Of a stretch of 64,000 nt of DNA, positions 34,928 through 47,154 are shown in pieces (within the stretch, counting starts at the first letter, position 1; each line of letters starts with the position of its first letter). Made by a program: the position numbers and the translations under genes. This DNA is from Phylloscopus collybita. Its lineage: Eukaryota; Chordata; Aves; Passeriformes; Phylloscopidae. The notes under the pieces are model-generated. The model did no database searches. It had not been told where the DNA came from and saw only the letters and a list, made by a program, of their open reading frames with translations. The DNA is taken from the NCBI GenBank assembly GCA_027886175.1, contig JAJNNQ010000013.1, positions 9,274,001 through 9,338,000 on the forward strand. The letters are read 5' to 3'.

Positions 34928-37736
34928 GGTAAATAAGTTGGAGTGCTCTGAGGTCCTTAGGAATGAACCTCCTGTTCCATCCATGTATTTATGACACCTT
35001 CAAAGCATTCTACACTTCGGGGAAAAAGTATTAAAAATATTAAAGTGGTCTGTGCAGAAATCAGGCTTTCATTCCTTTTGACCAGTGACAAATCGTCAGG
35101 GTGTTCAAACCCCAGAGACTGAACCAATCCCCAAAAACTAGATGACATTCATCAAAAAATTTCCTAATGTATTAGAAACCACTTAGAAAAAAAACAGATC
35201 TAATTTCCCAGAACTGACTAGAGGCTTAATTTTGTTCACAGCTACACTGGAGTAATTCTAGAATAACTTAATTAATGACATTGAATTACTCAAATTCTCA
35301 CAGCAGTATATCTGGAAGGTGAATTTGGTTGTGGGGACAACAGATTATGAGGACTCAAGGTACAAACTCCAAGCCCCAAATACCCATCTCACTTAGAAGA
35401 GCTGCCTTGCTTCCTCAGCACTGTGCTGGGGTCTGGACAGAGACTAGCAGAACAGATTTCTCTCTGTAATTTGTTGGTTTGGTGGGTATCAGGTATAAAT
35501 ATTCATCTACAAACAGAGAGTAGCCCTGAAGTTGCTGCAAAGTACAGCAGTGCTGGGATGGAAGAGACGTCAGCCCAAAGAGTCTCAAAAGGCATCTTGG
35601 CAGCTGCTTTCCTGCAAAAGGAGCAGGGCACAGCTTGCAGTCCAGCCCACGTGTTAAATGAGCTCCCACTGCACTGTCATTGTTATTAGCCAGGGGTAGA
35701 TGGAAGGCTTCTAAGGGGACAAGCTTTTAAAATACACTGCTGAATTAAAACCCCACTGCCAATAAAGTAGCGCCTGCAAAAAACCATAGAGACAGAAAAT
35801 TTCAAGAAAAATCATCTCTCTCCTTCCTTGTACAGAGAAAACAAAACCATCCATACATCATCACTAGATCAGCAGTAATCAGACACATTTGTTTTTTAAT
35901 GGACATTTTTCTTTTCACAAAGATGTTTATAGATCTGTTAAAATTATGAAAGATGCCTATCAGTTGGAAAGGACAAACACATGCAACATAGTTTCTGCTA
36001 ATTTCTCTGGAAAGGGAGTGAAAAACAATAGATGTATTTAAATTTGTGGAGGCTTAGATATAATCATTTTTTGGTAGCATCATAAAGTCTTTTGTCTTTG
36101 GAACACAATGGAAGAAAACTGCAATTCCAGTGTTAAAGGCAGGCCCCACAATACGGAACTGATTTTGAATCCTGTCTGTCCTACATTTCACAAGCACATT
36201 TGGGTGATAAAAATCTCATTTATACATCCTGTGTTCCCCTATTCTTGGCCATCTCTCCATTATACCACAACTGTATAAACTAATATACAAAACCCATTTG
36301 TAAGACCTATGCCAGGACACATTCTATGGCTCTCAAGAGATCCTTTATTGTTCATGGCTTGTCCTATAGATTTGGAAGTTAAGGTCTTTGTTCTATTCAG
36401 AGGGTCTGTTGACTAAACACATTTCTAAAGCCACTCTACCTCTATTTTAAGGGAACCCCAAGCCTACTAAACTTTGGTTTTTTTTCTCCCACCTAGAAGT
36501 TGATCAACGAGTCTTTACCTTTGGAGAAGTGCAGAGGGCAAAACCATGTGCAAGAGCAAACGAGGAAGCATAAAAAAGGCTAATAATTTTCCATTAAAAG
36601 AGGTGATGACAGCTCCTTAGAACAAGGGCCAGAATACTCTGTAATAGGCATTTATTTAGCTGTAGTGCTAAAATGGCCAAATTCTGCACCAATTTTTTTT
36701 ACACATTTGGACTGGAATAAAATGCTAAATTATTGCATAGAAATAAAATGGGAAACAAACCTTTTATCCCTAAATGCATCAGATCATTAATATATAACTT
36801 ATCTTAGAGGAAATATCAGCAAAAGAAGCAAAAAAAAAAAAAAAGAGCTCACCTTTATCTTCTTCACAGAAGGCAAATTTGCATTACTGCAACAGGAGCA
36901 CAGGTTTAAATACAATATCCTGAGGGGACTTAAGGTCTTCTTCCTAATGTAGATTACAGTGTAATGCAGAGATCACCTTGTGGGTGCTTTGCTTCTCTGT
37001 GAAAGCCACAGATGCCATTTCTCCTGGCTTTCACAATCATTAGGCTGGAGCAGCTACAGCAAGTGCTCATTTGGAAGCACTTTATTAGGAAACCATGTCG
37101 GGTACTGTTATCTACTATTTCATGCAGCCTAGCAGTGGGAAATGAGCTCCTCCAGCTGCAGGATACCTACCAGCTACCACAGCCCACCCTGCAGAGCTTC
37201 TCAGATCATATGAGAGAAACCCCTGGACAAGTCAGTGGTCCAAGTAGTTTTTGTATCTTCTAGCTTTCTCATCTCTCAGGCACATCTACAAACTCCCATT
37301 TTCTCTCTATATTAAAATATCCTTTTCCACATAACACTAATAGTTTCCTTTGTGTACCTGCAGATTATATGCCCACCACCACCCCCCTCTCCCCCAAACC
37401 AAAAATACATTGGGGGTTGCAATAAAGGTATATATGCAAGCTAATAAAAGCAGTCAGAGGTGGAAAAACAAGGGACACAATGAAACACTTTCTGACACAG
37501 GTGCTTGCCCAGCCAGGAACCCATTAGCACCTTGTCACAAAAGCCCCTAAGCACACAAAAATATAAATTTGAAAGTCATAAAAACCAATGGACACACACA
37601 ATTAAGTGACCAATGAAAACCTGTCATCTTCTCTCCCTCTCTGGAATACAGCCAGAAATAACTGGTGGGAAGGCAAAGAAATTTGCAAACAGCTCAGTCT
37701 GAACTTTTAATGTTTACTGGCAGGAAGGAAAAGCTA
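34928..37736. other. Non-coding DNA, nothing recognised
   Basis: No gene is supported. An A15 run lies at 36830-36844. Overlapping open frames on both strands at about 35415-35689 show no domain. No further SINE or LINE was recognised. Confidence 0.55.
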
Positions 37737-37785
37737 AAAACAAACAAACAAACCACCACCACCCCCCCCACCACCCCTCCCATGC
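37737..37785. repeat. AAAC then ACC/C8 simple repeat
   Basis: (CAAA)3-4 units grade into CCACCACC and a C8 run (37762-37769). The opposite strand is GGT/GGG-rich. A minus-strand open frame reads through this as a Gly/Val-rich string and is not coding. Confidence 0.85.
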
Positions 37786-40667
37786 AGTAAAAGGGTGGGA
37801 GAGAGGAGGAGTGGTTTGCAGCAATATTTCCATTAATTTTATGAGACTTACAAAATCTGACGCCTGTAGTGACTACTACTACTGATTTTGTAGGTTCTAG
37901 GGGCAAATATACTGAGCATCTCCTCACTTTTCCATACAGAACAAGTTGCAAAGTGTCTGATGAAGAACTCAGTGTCTCTACTTCCACTGTCCCAGCCTCC
38001 CCCCTAGTTCACTTCACCTGCTGTGGCTACAAAAACCATTGTCCAACTAAGTTTTCTGTACCTTGGTTTTCCTAATCCTCCACTTCGGTCACTGCCCAAC
38101 AAATCCCAAGTCTCCTACCTTCAAATCCAAAGCTTCACCATGGCATGAAGACTACTAAGATCTTGGCTGTCAAACTTGACACATAGTGATGTTAAAGCTT
38201 TACCTAACTAAAACTCTGTTCTGCTGTGCTTCTTGAGGCAAATGTCTCCAGACATAGCTCATAATCTTTGTCTGCAGTATCCATCCAAAATCTGTTTAAA
38301 ACTTGTTTATCCTTTCTAGGATTCTACTAGGAGTCCACCCATTTGTAACTTCATACCATAAGCCTTTAATTATGGAAGAGAAAAAAGCCTGCATGAGAAA
38401 TCAACACACCCACTCTTACCAACACACCTGTCCCCACCCTGTTTGTCTTGATTATACATACTTAGGTGGGAAACTGTTAATTATCACCAATTATGGAGCA
38501 ATTGTCCTTGCTGTTCAACTCCACCATATTAAAGATTGCATAAATACTGTAAAATAAGATGGTCCTTGATGTAAAGAGCTTTTGGCAATTTCAAGAGGAC
38601 TCTCCAGGTATTTGCTGCCCAAGACACCTCTCTGGAATCCCTTTCCTGTTCACCATACAACAAACAGGGGAAAAACCTCAAGAGAAAACAGGCCTCCAAA
38701 AGTAAATGTCCAACATACTTAGAAACACCTTTTGACACTGATTCTAAAAGAAAAGGCTGGAGCAGCTCAGTGATTTTCATAGGATCCACAGCTTCTCCCC
38801 CTCCACTGTTCATTGCACAGTCGCTGCAAAGCACAAAAAGACTTGGAAAACAGATCTGACAGGCACTTGGAAATACCCCTGTTTTCAGGGCTTAAGAGAA
38901 TTAAGGGCCTGACTCTTCCACTAGCAGAAATCAGAAATAAATGCAGAGAGTCACCTGACATTATGCTGCTGTAAAACACGTACGCAGCCAGAATGTTTTG
39001 CTTGCTTCAGTGGAATAACTCCGGTGACACGTGCAGATTGACATGCAAATAAACCTCTTGAAATTGCACCAAGAGAGGTGGAGGGAGAAAGACAATCTTG
39101 ATTAAAATTTTTTGAAGGACACTACTATGAGGTTCTTAGTTATGATCAGCTCAACATAAATTATCATATAACCCATTTTCAATGAGAATGTAATATGAGC
39201 TAAATTTTACACTGATTTATAGCTTATGAAAGCTTCACTGAAAGCCCTGCTTGTTTCAGTGCAGAATTTAAGTTTGTTTTCTTTCATTAAACAGCTACGA
39301 TTGCACATTAGGGGTGGAAGGTCATAGAAATAGCAAGAGGACTTTTTTAAAAAAAAAAAAATCATCCCATGTAAGGAAAAGATTAATCCCCTGTGAAAAG
39401 TCCTCAACTTGTGTTCAACTTGTCCTGAATCTACTGCAAAGATGCCATCATTTCAAAGATGATGATGTAGATTTTGACAAGAAACATGACAATACTAGTT
39501 ATGTCTCAGGTCTCTGTCTTATATTCACAGATTCTTGATTCCTCTTTTCAGACAAAAGGTCCCTACCTGCATCAAGTCCCCATTTAGTTTGGCAGTCTGT
39601 AAAGAGCAGGTGGTGGCCTACCTTAGATAGAAATGACAAATGCTTTTTTCTCTTCCTTTTCTAACCTGCTTCAGAAGTACTGTGAAATCTCCTGCTAAAA
39701 ACCACACAGACTCTAGCAAAGTCCACGTTCTGGTCACTGTTGCAGTGTACAGCCAGAGTGTACAGCAGAAAGTTTGATTTATTTGACTAGTGTAAATGAG
39801 ATCAGAGTCAAAGCTCAGAGCTGGGACTGTATAACAAGCAACAGCAACTTGCAAAATTGATTATTACAAGGCTGTCCCATACAAAAACAAAAAAAACCAG
39901 TCACACGTAGGGATTTGGATATTTGAAGGGATTTGGGGTTTGTCTGTAGATTTGGGGGTTTTAAAATTATCATTACATGTCATTAATCTGTTCAGACATT
40001 ATCTCCCTTTAATTTTCCTTGTTGCTTTTAATAGTCCATTTCAGGATATCGGCAAAGTATCTCTCTTCTTTCGTATTAGCTCCGCTCATGCAATCCTTAC
40101 AGCTCAAAGACTCCCGTGATTAATAGCTCTGCCAGCAATTCCTATTTAAAAACTATTCCTATTTTATCTCTTTTTACCCTGCCCCTGATTTTCCTCAACT
40201 TGCTGTGCAGAATACCCACTGCCTGTGCCTTCATGCAACCCAAAAACTTTGCAACTTTATTTCTCACCATTCCTTTTCCACTTGAAGATGGTCCTGTTGA
40301 CTTTGACTGGAGAGTAGCCAAGCAATTTAAAAGCACAATCCTACATGCAGCTAAGTGCCCACTTTTGATGTAAGCCAAAAGCAGTCATTTGGCGCCTTTG
40401 AATGAGCTCAGCACCTTTGCAGGATGGTATGCAGTGTGTTTCAGCTTGCTAAGCTATGTTTTGCCCATGCCCCTGTTTCTCAGTCAGAAGTCAGCAATAC
40501 CTTCTAGTCTTGGATTTCAAGAAAACAGAGAAAGGTATTTAAACAAGATCACACAGGACATGTCACCGAGCAGGCAGTACAGGTTCCTTATTGCAAACCT
40601 CCCAGGCGAGCGCTGGAAGTGTAAGTTAGAGTCTCAAAATTATTCTGTCATCCCCTTGACAATTTAA
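37786..40667. other. Non-coding DNA, nothing recognised
   Basis: No gene is supported. A T6-A13 junction lies at 39343-39361. A G/T-rich stretch with repeated GGGATTTGG words lies at about 39909-39960. Pairs of overlapping open frames on opposite strands near 40116-40378 have no recognisable product. Confidence 0.55.
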
Positions 40668-40687
40668 TTTTTTTTTTTTTTTTTTTT
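40668..40687. repeat. T20 homopolymer
   Basis: Twenty consecutive T. It is equivalent to an A20 tail on the minus strand, but the sequence to its right has no recognised retroelement or processed-gene body. Confidence 0.9.
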
Positions 40688-41955
40688 AATACATCTACTG
40701 CTTCTAGGCTCTGTTTAGGTAGCCATGTCTTCTCAATATCTCATTCAGGTGCAGCACAGAAAAGTCTAACAAACCTGGGCTGGCAGCCAAGCTTGCCAGT
40801 GACTGACGCTCGCTTAACTGAGCAAAGATTTGCTCTGCTCCAAGCAGGAACCTGACTACAGAAGGACCAGCAGTGACAGCGAGGGTGCAGGCTTGCATCC
40901 TAACAGCACAGGCTCCAGCTTGTGCTCAGGCAAGTGGAACCAGCACTTAAGCTGAATGCTAAAAGGCTCCAATCTTCTGCTTCTTTCCAATTCACCTCCT
41001 GTATTGGAGCCCAGGACTTTTTAGTAAGAGCGGCACATTAGGGTTGTTACAGCTGGGCTAATCTGGGCATAATTTTAAGCTCAATGAAAGGTGGTTTAAA
41101 TGTTGAAGGAGGAGCAAAGTAAAGGGAGGCACAGGAGAGAGGAGACAGAGAGGCATGATTCGCTTAGAACACATTTTAAAAATATATTCTTGCCGGTAAA
41201 TGATAGAAATAAATCAGTAGTATGAAGTCACTGGTAGCTGGATCTGAAACAGAGTTTATGACCATTTGCTAAGGGGCCAACATAAAGCATAACCAAAACT
41301 AATAAAAATAGAGTTTCCATGAGCAAATAGAATGTTCAGCTGTTAGAACAAAGTCTTTGATTTAAATGAAATTACACTTCTCCAAACGCAGACCACAAGT
41401 GAATTTTATCAAAATCTCTGCTCCAGAGGTTTTACTGTCTAACTAGTCAATGACTGGGGCATGTGTGTGAGGGAGAGTAACAGAAGCAAAGATGTGTAAG
41501 TGAAGTCTGTACCCAGCCTTGCCTAAATTTCCTCATCTCACTTCAAAGAAAAAAAAAAATAAATCAAAAATCTTGTCTTCCATGGAGAGCAACTGAAGAA
41601 TTACAGCTTTCATGTAAGCAATTCAATGATTAAGAATTGTCCGCCAATCTCTCTCTTTTTGTTTTTGTTTGTTTTTAATCTACCATTTTATTTCAAGTGA
41701 TGAAAGATTTTGTTAGAAGTACATAATTCAGAAGGTAGTTTTGTATTTCTGATGGTACAGGTAGACTGCAGAACTGTAGAAAAAAAGGCAGAGCTGGTCT
41801 CATGCATATGATTTCATCAGTATGCACATAGTTTTGGAGTCCAGCCTCTGATGCTTTTCAGTCTTTGAGAAGTTGCTGGCTCTTACCCTGTTTACCAAAC
41901 ATACTAGCCACGTACTGGTCAAAGAAAATATTTTTACACATCCAGTGGCCTGATG
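40688..41955. other. Non-coding DNA, nothing recognised
   Basis: No coding region or repeat family is recognised. An A11 run lies near 41549-41559 and a T/G-rich stretch near 41658-41678. Confidence 0.55.
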
Positions 41956-41997
41956 TTGGGTTTGATGTGCAAGAACACTTGCACATCAAAATGCCAA
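41956..41997. other. Perfect 13-bp hairpin with 4-base loop
   Basis: The arms TTTGATGTGCAAG (41961-41973) and CTTGCACATCAAA (41978-41990) are exact reverse complements around the loop AACA. A further TTGG / CCAA pairing (41956-41959, 41994-41997) follows across a 1x3 internal loop. By rough count a perfect 13-bp stem with a short loop is expected well under once in 64 kb of random DNA. The stem is shorter than canonical microRNA precursors. A template-switch origin is a simple explanation. Confidence 0.85.
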
Positions 41998-42430
41998 GCT
42001 GTGAACAGCAATGAAGTTAGCCTAGCCTATGGACTGAGATAACCCCTTAAACTTTTCATCTCTTAAAACTTTGGTTTACATTTCAATTAGGTCACAAGCA
42101 AAATTCATTTGGTCATGTCAATCTACAGATGACATAGCTTGATCACAAAAATCATCACAGAGCTAAGTACAATTGGTAATCTCAACAGCGGGCAAAGATG
42201 CTCTAAATCAGAAATGCGTGGGTGGGTTATGCATCTCTATATCTGTTTTCAGTAATCCATCCGCTGTGCATTATTTTTTTTTTCCCCATACATTATTCTT
42301 AAGTAAATATAAAACTGAAAATAAAAATAGCCCAACTGAGGTATTCTAAGAAATAAACATTAGTTGGAATGGGCAGGAAAAAGAGGAACAAAAGTAAAGC
42401 CCTCTCAAAGAAAGGTTTATAGTCCATAAA
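41998..42430. other. Non-coding DNA, nothing recognised
   Basis: Spacer between the hairpin and the CR1 tail. It contains a T9 run near 42272. Nothing else is seen. Confidence 0.55.
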
Positions 42431-42540
42431 CATAGAACCATAGCATCACTTAGACTGGAAGATCGAGTCCAACCATAAACCCAGCAGTACAAAGTCCACC
42501 ACTAAGTCATGCCCCTCAGTGCCACAACATAGAAGAGATC
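42431..42540 (-). mobile_element. CR1 LINE 3'-end fragment (antisense)
   Basis: The plus strand begins CATAGAACCATAGCATCACT, the reverse complement of the CR1 3' octamer tail (ATTCTATG-type). It continues AGACTGGAAGATCGAGTCCA, ACCCAGCAGTACAAAGTCCA, CCACTAAGTCATG and CCCTCAGTGCCAC, all in the order of the avian CR1 3' region. About ten bases normally found after TGGAA are missing (an internal deletion). Similarity fades near 42540, so the copy is strongly 5'-truncated, as is usual for CR1. The terminal octamers are still recognisable, so it is younger than the 22-kb fragment. Confidence 0.85.
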
Positions 42541-42620
42541 CTGTGACCAGATCTCTGCTCCATCTTCCAGGAGACACAAAAAAGAAAATCACTAAGAACT
42601 TTGTCACCATTAGGATTGGA

Positions 42621-42634
42621 TTTTTTTTTTTTTT
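42621..42634. repeat. T14 homopolymer followed by C-rich stretch
   Basis: Fourteen T followed by CCCCACTTCCCCCC. A simple pyrimidine tract about 80 bases beyond the CR1 fragment. Confidence 0.85.
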
Positions 42635-42859
42635 CCCCACTTCCCCCCTTTCTCTCTTCGGGATTTTTTGAACGTGGATCTTATAATTGAAAGCCAGTGG
42701 ATTAAGCATAACACATCAAACCACTGTTAACACCCAGTCTCCCGCAAGGCTGAATCCTAACAACTCTGTTTTCTGCCTACAGTATGTGCAAGCAAGTGGA
42801 ACCACCACATGCACTGCATGCTAAAGGCCACAGCCTTTGTCTTCTCCAAGTTCTGTCTA

Positions 42860-43130
42860 TTTCAGAGGCTAACATGCTGCAATTAGTCTAATTAATGTGA
42901 AACAATGAGCTGTGTTACCACTTATCAAATTGATTGTTCCCCTATCAAAACAAAACAGGCTGGCTTTTTGATGTAATTTCAAGAGATGATTTGAAATGTC
43001 ATGTTGCTGCAAGCCAATTACCTTATGACTGGAGTCACGGTCAACAGAATACATAATTAGCACGAGTTTGGGAAGGCTGCTTACTGCTAGTATGCTAATT
43101 AACTGTCTTTTGTCATAAAACAAAAAGGTT
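42860..43130. promoter_or_regulatory. Candidate enhancer block rich in homeodomain-type sites
   Basis: It contains AATTAGTCTAATT at 42881-42893, a perfect 6-bp inverted repeat around one base, then CTTATCAAATTGATTG near 42921, AATTACC near 43016, CATAATTAGCACG at 43053-43065 and GCTAATTAAC at 43094-43103. The sequence is complex and not part of a repeat family. Paired TAAT-type sites are typical binding places for homeodomain dimers. Function is inferred, because AT-rich sequence yields TAAT words by chance. Confidence 0.4.
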
Positions 43131-43245
43131 GTAGCTAGGGTTGTGAAATAGGTCTTTTTTATTTACATTTCTTTGTGCTTATCAACGTGAGGCATGACAA
43201 TGCAAAAGAATGGAAAATTTTAATTCCACTACTTCAAATTAATAG

Positions 43246-43625
43246 CGAGCCGCAAGGTCAGGCGCAGCGACGGACTGCGAGCCGCGCTCAGCGCTGCCGT
43301 GTGCCACGCACGGGCTGCACCCCCTGCCCAGCGCAGGCCAACATCCATCAAACCTCCAGTGAGCCTCACACCAAAGAGCCACTGAGCAGCACCTGGGGAA
43401 CAACTAAACAGGCATGTGATGGGTTCCAGATGCTCCTTTCCATCAAGGAGAGGAGCGGTGACGCCCGAAGGTGCTGACTGCCATCCCGCCCCACCTCCAA
43501 CAGCGCCCTGCAGAAAGCTGGAAACGCTGAACGATGAACAAGAGGCATTATTACTTCTGCTTCAGAGTGGTGCTCACAGAACGCTTAACAAGGGCGTGCA
43601 GGATAGCAAACGAACCCTGCTGTAA
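43246..43625. promoter_or_regulatory. Short CpG-dense core (CpG-island-like)
   Basis: Positions 43246-43333 hold 13 CpG dinucleotides in 88 bases, including GAGCCGCGC and AGCGCTGCCG. About ten more follow in 43440-43620. The surrounding DNA is AT-rich and CpG-poor, so this patch has probably been kept unmethylated in the germ line or is under selection. It is shorter than a classical CpG island. Open frames cross it on both strands (43175-43477 plus, 43366-43548 minus, 43416-43625 plus) without domains, as expected where CG-rich sequence lacks stops. It could be an unannotated promoter, an orphan CpG island or an enhancer core. Confidence 0.45.
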
Positions 43626-43639
43626 GTAAAGAGCTTCGT

Positions 43640-44360
43640 AACTCAGCTGCTGCCACCTCCCTCTGTTGCCTCATTTGTGTGATAAATTTTGTATTCCTCA
43701 GGCATTCGTTAAAGATCTGATCCTGCACGGTGCTGGGTGCCCTCTATACCTGTAGGTTTCAGGGGAAGCTGAGGAGCTCATTACTTTGCAGGATAAAGAT
43801 CTACCAGAAAGAATCCAAACTTTAAAAGCTGGCTGTCAGCAGCTCCCACCCTGCCCTCCCTCATCCCAGCGCCGCTCCACGCGCCATCACACAAGGGAAA
43901 CGGAGGGCAGAAATTAGCTTAGTGAATCATCGCTAATTCCTACCAATTTAAATTCTGGTTTTCTTTTTCCTGCCTATAATTCAGCACTTTATTTAAGGTT
44001 TTGCTTGGCCTGAGAGAGTCCCGAGAGCAAGGTCTGGAATTGCTGGAAGTTTTAATGATGTTGTTTCGCTAACAGCTGCTGACTTACGAATCCTCCTATT
44101 TGTCGTAAAAGCGATTTTGTTTCCCTGTGCATGCTTGGTTTGAACCACCATAGAGGTAACTAGTGCTTCTTGATAGCCCTTAAAAGCAAGAGCGATGTGC
44201 AAATCACTCTCATATAGAGAGGAGAAATTAAGTGTTGGAAACCTAGATCAAAAAGTTGTCAAGCTGGCCTTTTCTGAAGGCCTCGTTTAAATTCAAACCC
44301 AGTCGTCTCCAGGTTTGCGCAGAGTCGTAAAGTTTCAAGTCCAGAAATCACATAGAGTGG
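43640..44360. promoter_or_regulatory. Candidate conserved non-coding block right of the CpG core
   Basis: Complex non-repetitive sequence with CpGs spread through an AT-rich setting: CGCCGCTCCACGCGCC near 43870, TCATCGCTAATTCC near 43927, TTTCGCTAACAGCTGCTGAC around the CAGCTG E-box at 44073-44078, TACGAATCC near 44086 and TTTGTCGTAAAAGCG near 44100. Spread-out CpGs with motif-like words resemble deeply conserved enhancers. Alignment would be decisive and was not available. Confidence 0.4.
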
Positions 44361-45088
44361 ATCACCCTTAAAATCATGATATGAAATCAGTTAGGCATTC
44401 CTAAATTGTTTTCCTGATTTCTCTTTCAATCCAAGTAAAATTCAAAGTGTAATGAAATACGGTATGTGTGCAGGAAGGCTAAATTTTTATCTCCGATGAT
44501 GAAACCTATAATGAACAGGAAAACACTAATTTCTTCTGGTGCTGTCATTTACTAGAATCAACATCATCCTTCCTGTCTTTATTCAGCAGAGAAAACAAAG
44601 CTAATCCCAATTTCTAAAGAGCTGGCTAATAAAGGAGTCAAGGGATCATTAGTCTAATTAACTCATTCCTGTTTTCAGTTTACATTTCATTATGCTATTA
44701 CACTCTTTGAAATGTCAATTTTTAAATACCATAGAAAACTGTTTAACATATAGACATTATGTTCAACAAATCTAGAGACATATAGAACAGTTACTCAATA
44801 TTAGTAACTTGATAGTATTCTGGTATGACATTCAGTATCTCCCAGTCAAAGCATTATTGTAAACTTCATTTATTGATGTAAAAATCAGGGAAGTATTTCA
44901 GTGACATTTGGCCCCTTGCTTAATGGCAGTGCTTTTACTACCTGAGTATTTCACAATAGTCAGGTAGATGTCCTTGCATCCACTTTTGGTAATCAGACCG
45001 TTTTATTCTGAACAAAAATAAATCAGGATAAGAAGCTACAACTTCCTGCCAGGTTTCTTTTTATTGGGTGTCTTTCTATAGCTTAACG
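44361..45088. other. Non-coding AT-rich DNA with a second ATTAGTCTAATTAA word
   Basis: The 14-mer ATTAGTCTAATTAA at 44648-44661 is identical to 42882-42895. No gene is present. The rest is AT-rich and unremarkable. Confidence 0.5.
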
Positions 45089-45179
45089 TAATGAGTCACT
45101 TACTGCACTTTAAGTCAATTTTTAAATTGATTTAATGAGTCATCAAGTAATTTACTGTCTTTTAAGTCAATTTTTAAAT
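45089..45179. repeat. Imperfect tandem duplication (period about 44-48 bp)
   Basis: Both halves begin TAATGAGTCA (45089 and 45133) and end TTAAGTCAATTTTTAAAT. The middle differs in length and sequence (roughly 11 versus 19 bases). This looks like an old two-copy duplication with later indels. Confidence 0.75.
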
Positions 45180-47154
45180 AAACACAACTTCTGTTAAATT
45201 GATGGTAAGTTCTGTAATCAGCTGTTTGGAAACAATCAACCTCAGTTAACAGCATGGGCTTTACTGCTATGCTTGCACAGGCAAGTACAAATTTCATAAA
45301 ACAACTAAATTAATGATACAGGTGAAATGTTACATAATGATATGTGCATGCACACAAAAGCAAATAGAAAGGAAGCAAGCCTGTAAGAACACACATGCCA
45401 GCAGGCATTTGTCTGTCTGTACCTCTGAACATCTCACGTGCCCTGGCTTCCTTGGGAAGCACTGGGAGCACACAGCTCTTGCTTAGCACTCAACACAGTA
45501 AACCACTAAATGTATGTAACGCTACACATGACTTGTCCCTACACATCCTGAATGGCTCATGTGCTTAAATTAGACATATATCACAAACTGTTGGACCACA
45601 GCCTGAAGGATGAAGATATTTTGCCAGTATGCTTCTCCAAACTGAAATATCCACAGGAGTTCAGGATACCCCACCAACTAAGATGGGCACAACTGGCACT
45701 ATCTCCTCGGAATCCCCTTTTCTAAATGACCCTTATGTATGTAAGAGCCTTTTCTGGTGTGTCTGAGATCCATCAAACCACTTTTTAAAACCTCCTGGTA
45801 TCACCTGGACCATACCTAGAACGCTCACTAGCTAATTCCCTGGCTATTTTGATTTCAGAGATCTGGAATTTTGTCGTCTGAATAGCCAGGACTCTGCCGA
45901 GACCTTTACAGCACCTATACAACACCCTCAAACTGTGACAGTGTACTGACACAAGTTCAGCTGCTCTGGGCTGGAGGTGCTACAGAAAGGATGGTAAGTT
46001 AGTTTTAATTGCCACCTGTGCAGTCTGTTGCAGGAAAAAAAGTCATTGCTGGTTCCCAACAAGCAGAATGTGAGAATAGATATGACACTGGCTGAAGGAA
46101 ACCATGCAGCAGGTCACTGGTTTTTCTAGCTGTCCTTGCACTGTGGAAGGAACAAGGGTGCAGCTTTACACACAGAAGTTTGCAAAGTATGTCTGAGAAG
46201 AGGGGTTTGCATTAGAAATCTCTCGCCTGGTGAGACACACGAGGCACCTCCAGATGAGAGAGGGATTAAGAGATATTTATCTTGTTATCAGAACTTGAAA
46301 CTGAGGGGAAGCTTGAGCAGTGGGAACCATGTGAACCATGGAATCCATGCAATGTGATTTTGGGATCACAGGATGGGGATCCCAGAACTGCAGGAAGCAA
46401 AGAGTATGTTCCCATTCTGCTTTCTGTCACCAACAAAAATACACTGGAGGAAAAGAAGTGCCTTTAAAAAGATGTAAAGGAAGACCATGAGTGGAGTAGA
46501 TGAACAATTTTAATGGCTTAACAAGGATTAAACTACGTCCGTTAATTAATGTATTTTGACAAAGCTAATGAAAGATAACATACCTATCTGTGGAAAACGT
46601 AATACATATATCTTTGATATCATCTCTGCTGTAGGAGGATTGAATCCACATAGGAACCGTGGCTAACAAGGTACCTGATAACGCTCCTGGAATAAGAGGT
46701 GAGCAGTAGCTCTCATTAATTCATGTTCTTAGTGTTATTTGGCTCCATGGGCTGCCCCAATGTGATTTAACAGGATGTGGCATGCCAGAATGCATCACAA
46801 CATGTTTGGAATTGTAAAAGCACGCAGACCCTCAACAACTAAACTTCCCTGCAACCCCTGGTATAGAGTTCAGCATTCCTGATCAGGCACTGTCTCAGCT
46901 TTATTATCAACATGTTATACCTCCCACTGCTTGTTCAATGAGTATTTTCTCTCATCTGTTTTCTAAACCAACCAAAGGAGGTCAACTGCACCCTAATTTA
47001 AAAACAAAAGCACAGAATGATGCTTAAAGCTTTGACTTACTGGGATTTTTTGCTCTCTTCCCCTCCATGTATTTTTACATGGTATCACCTAAATCTAGCA
47101 TTGCCGAGAGAAGACCGAGGCGATTAGGAGATACACACAGTTATTTCAGCAAAT

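Noticed and set aside
40668..40900. Processed pseudogene on the minus strand with the T20 run as its tail
   Set aside because: No recognisable coding homology to the right of the tract and no target-site duplication found.
41956..41997. MicroRNA precursor
   Set aside because: The stem totals about 17 bp, too short for a canonical precursor, and no known microRNA seed was recognised.
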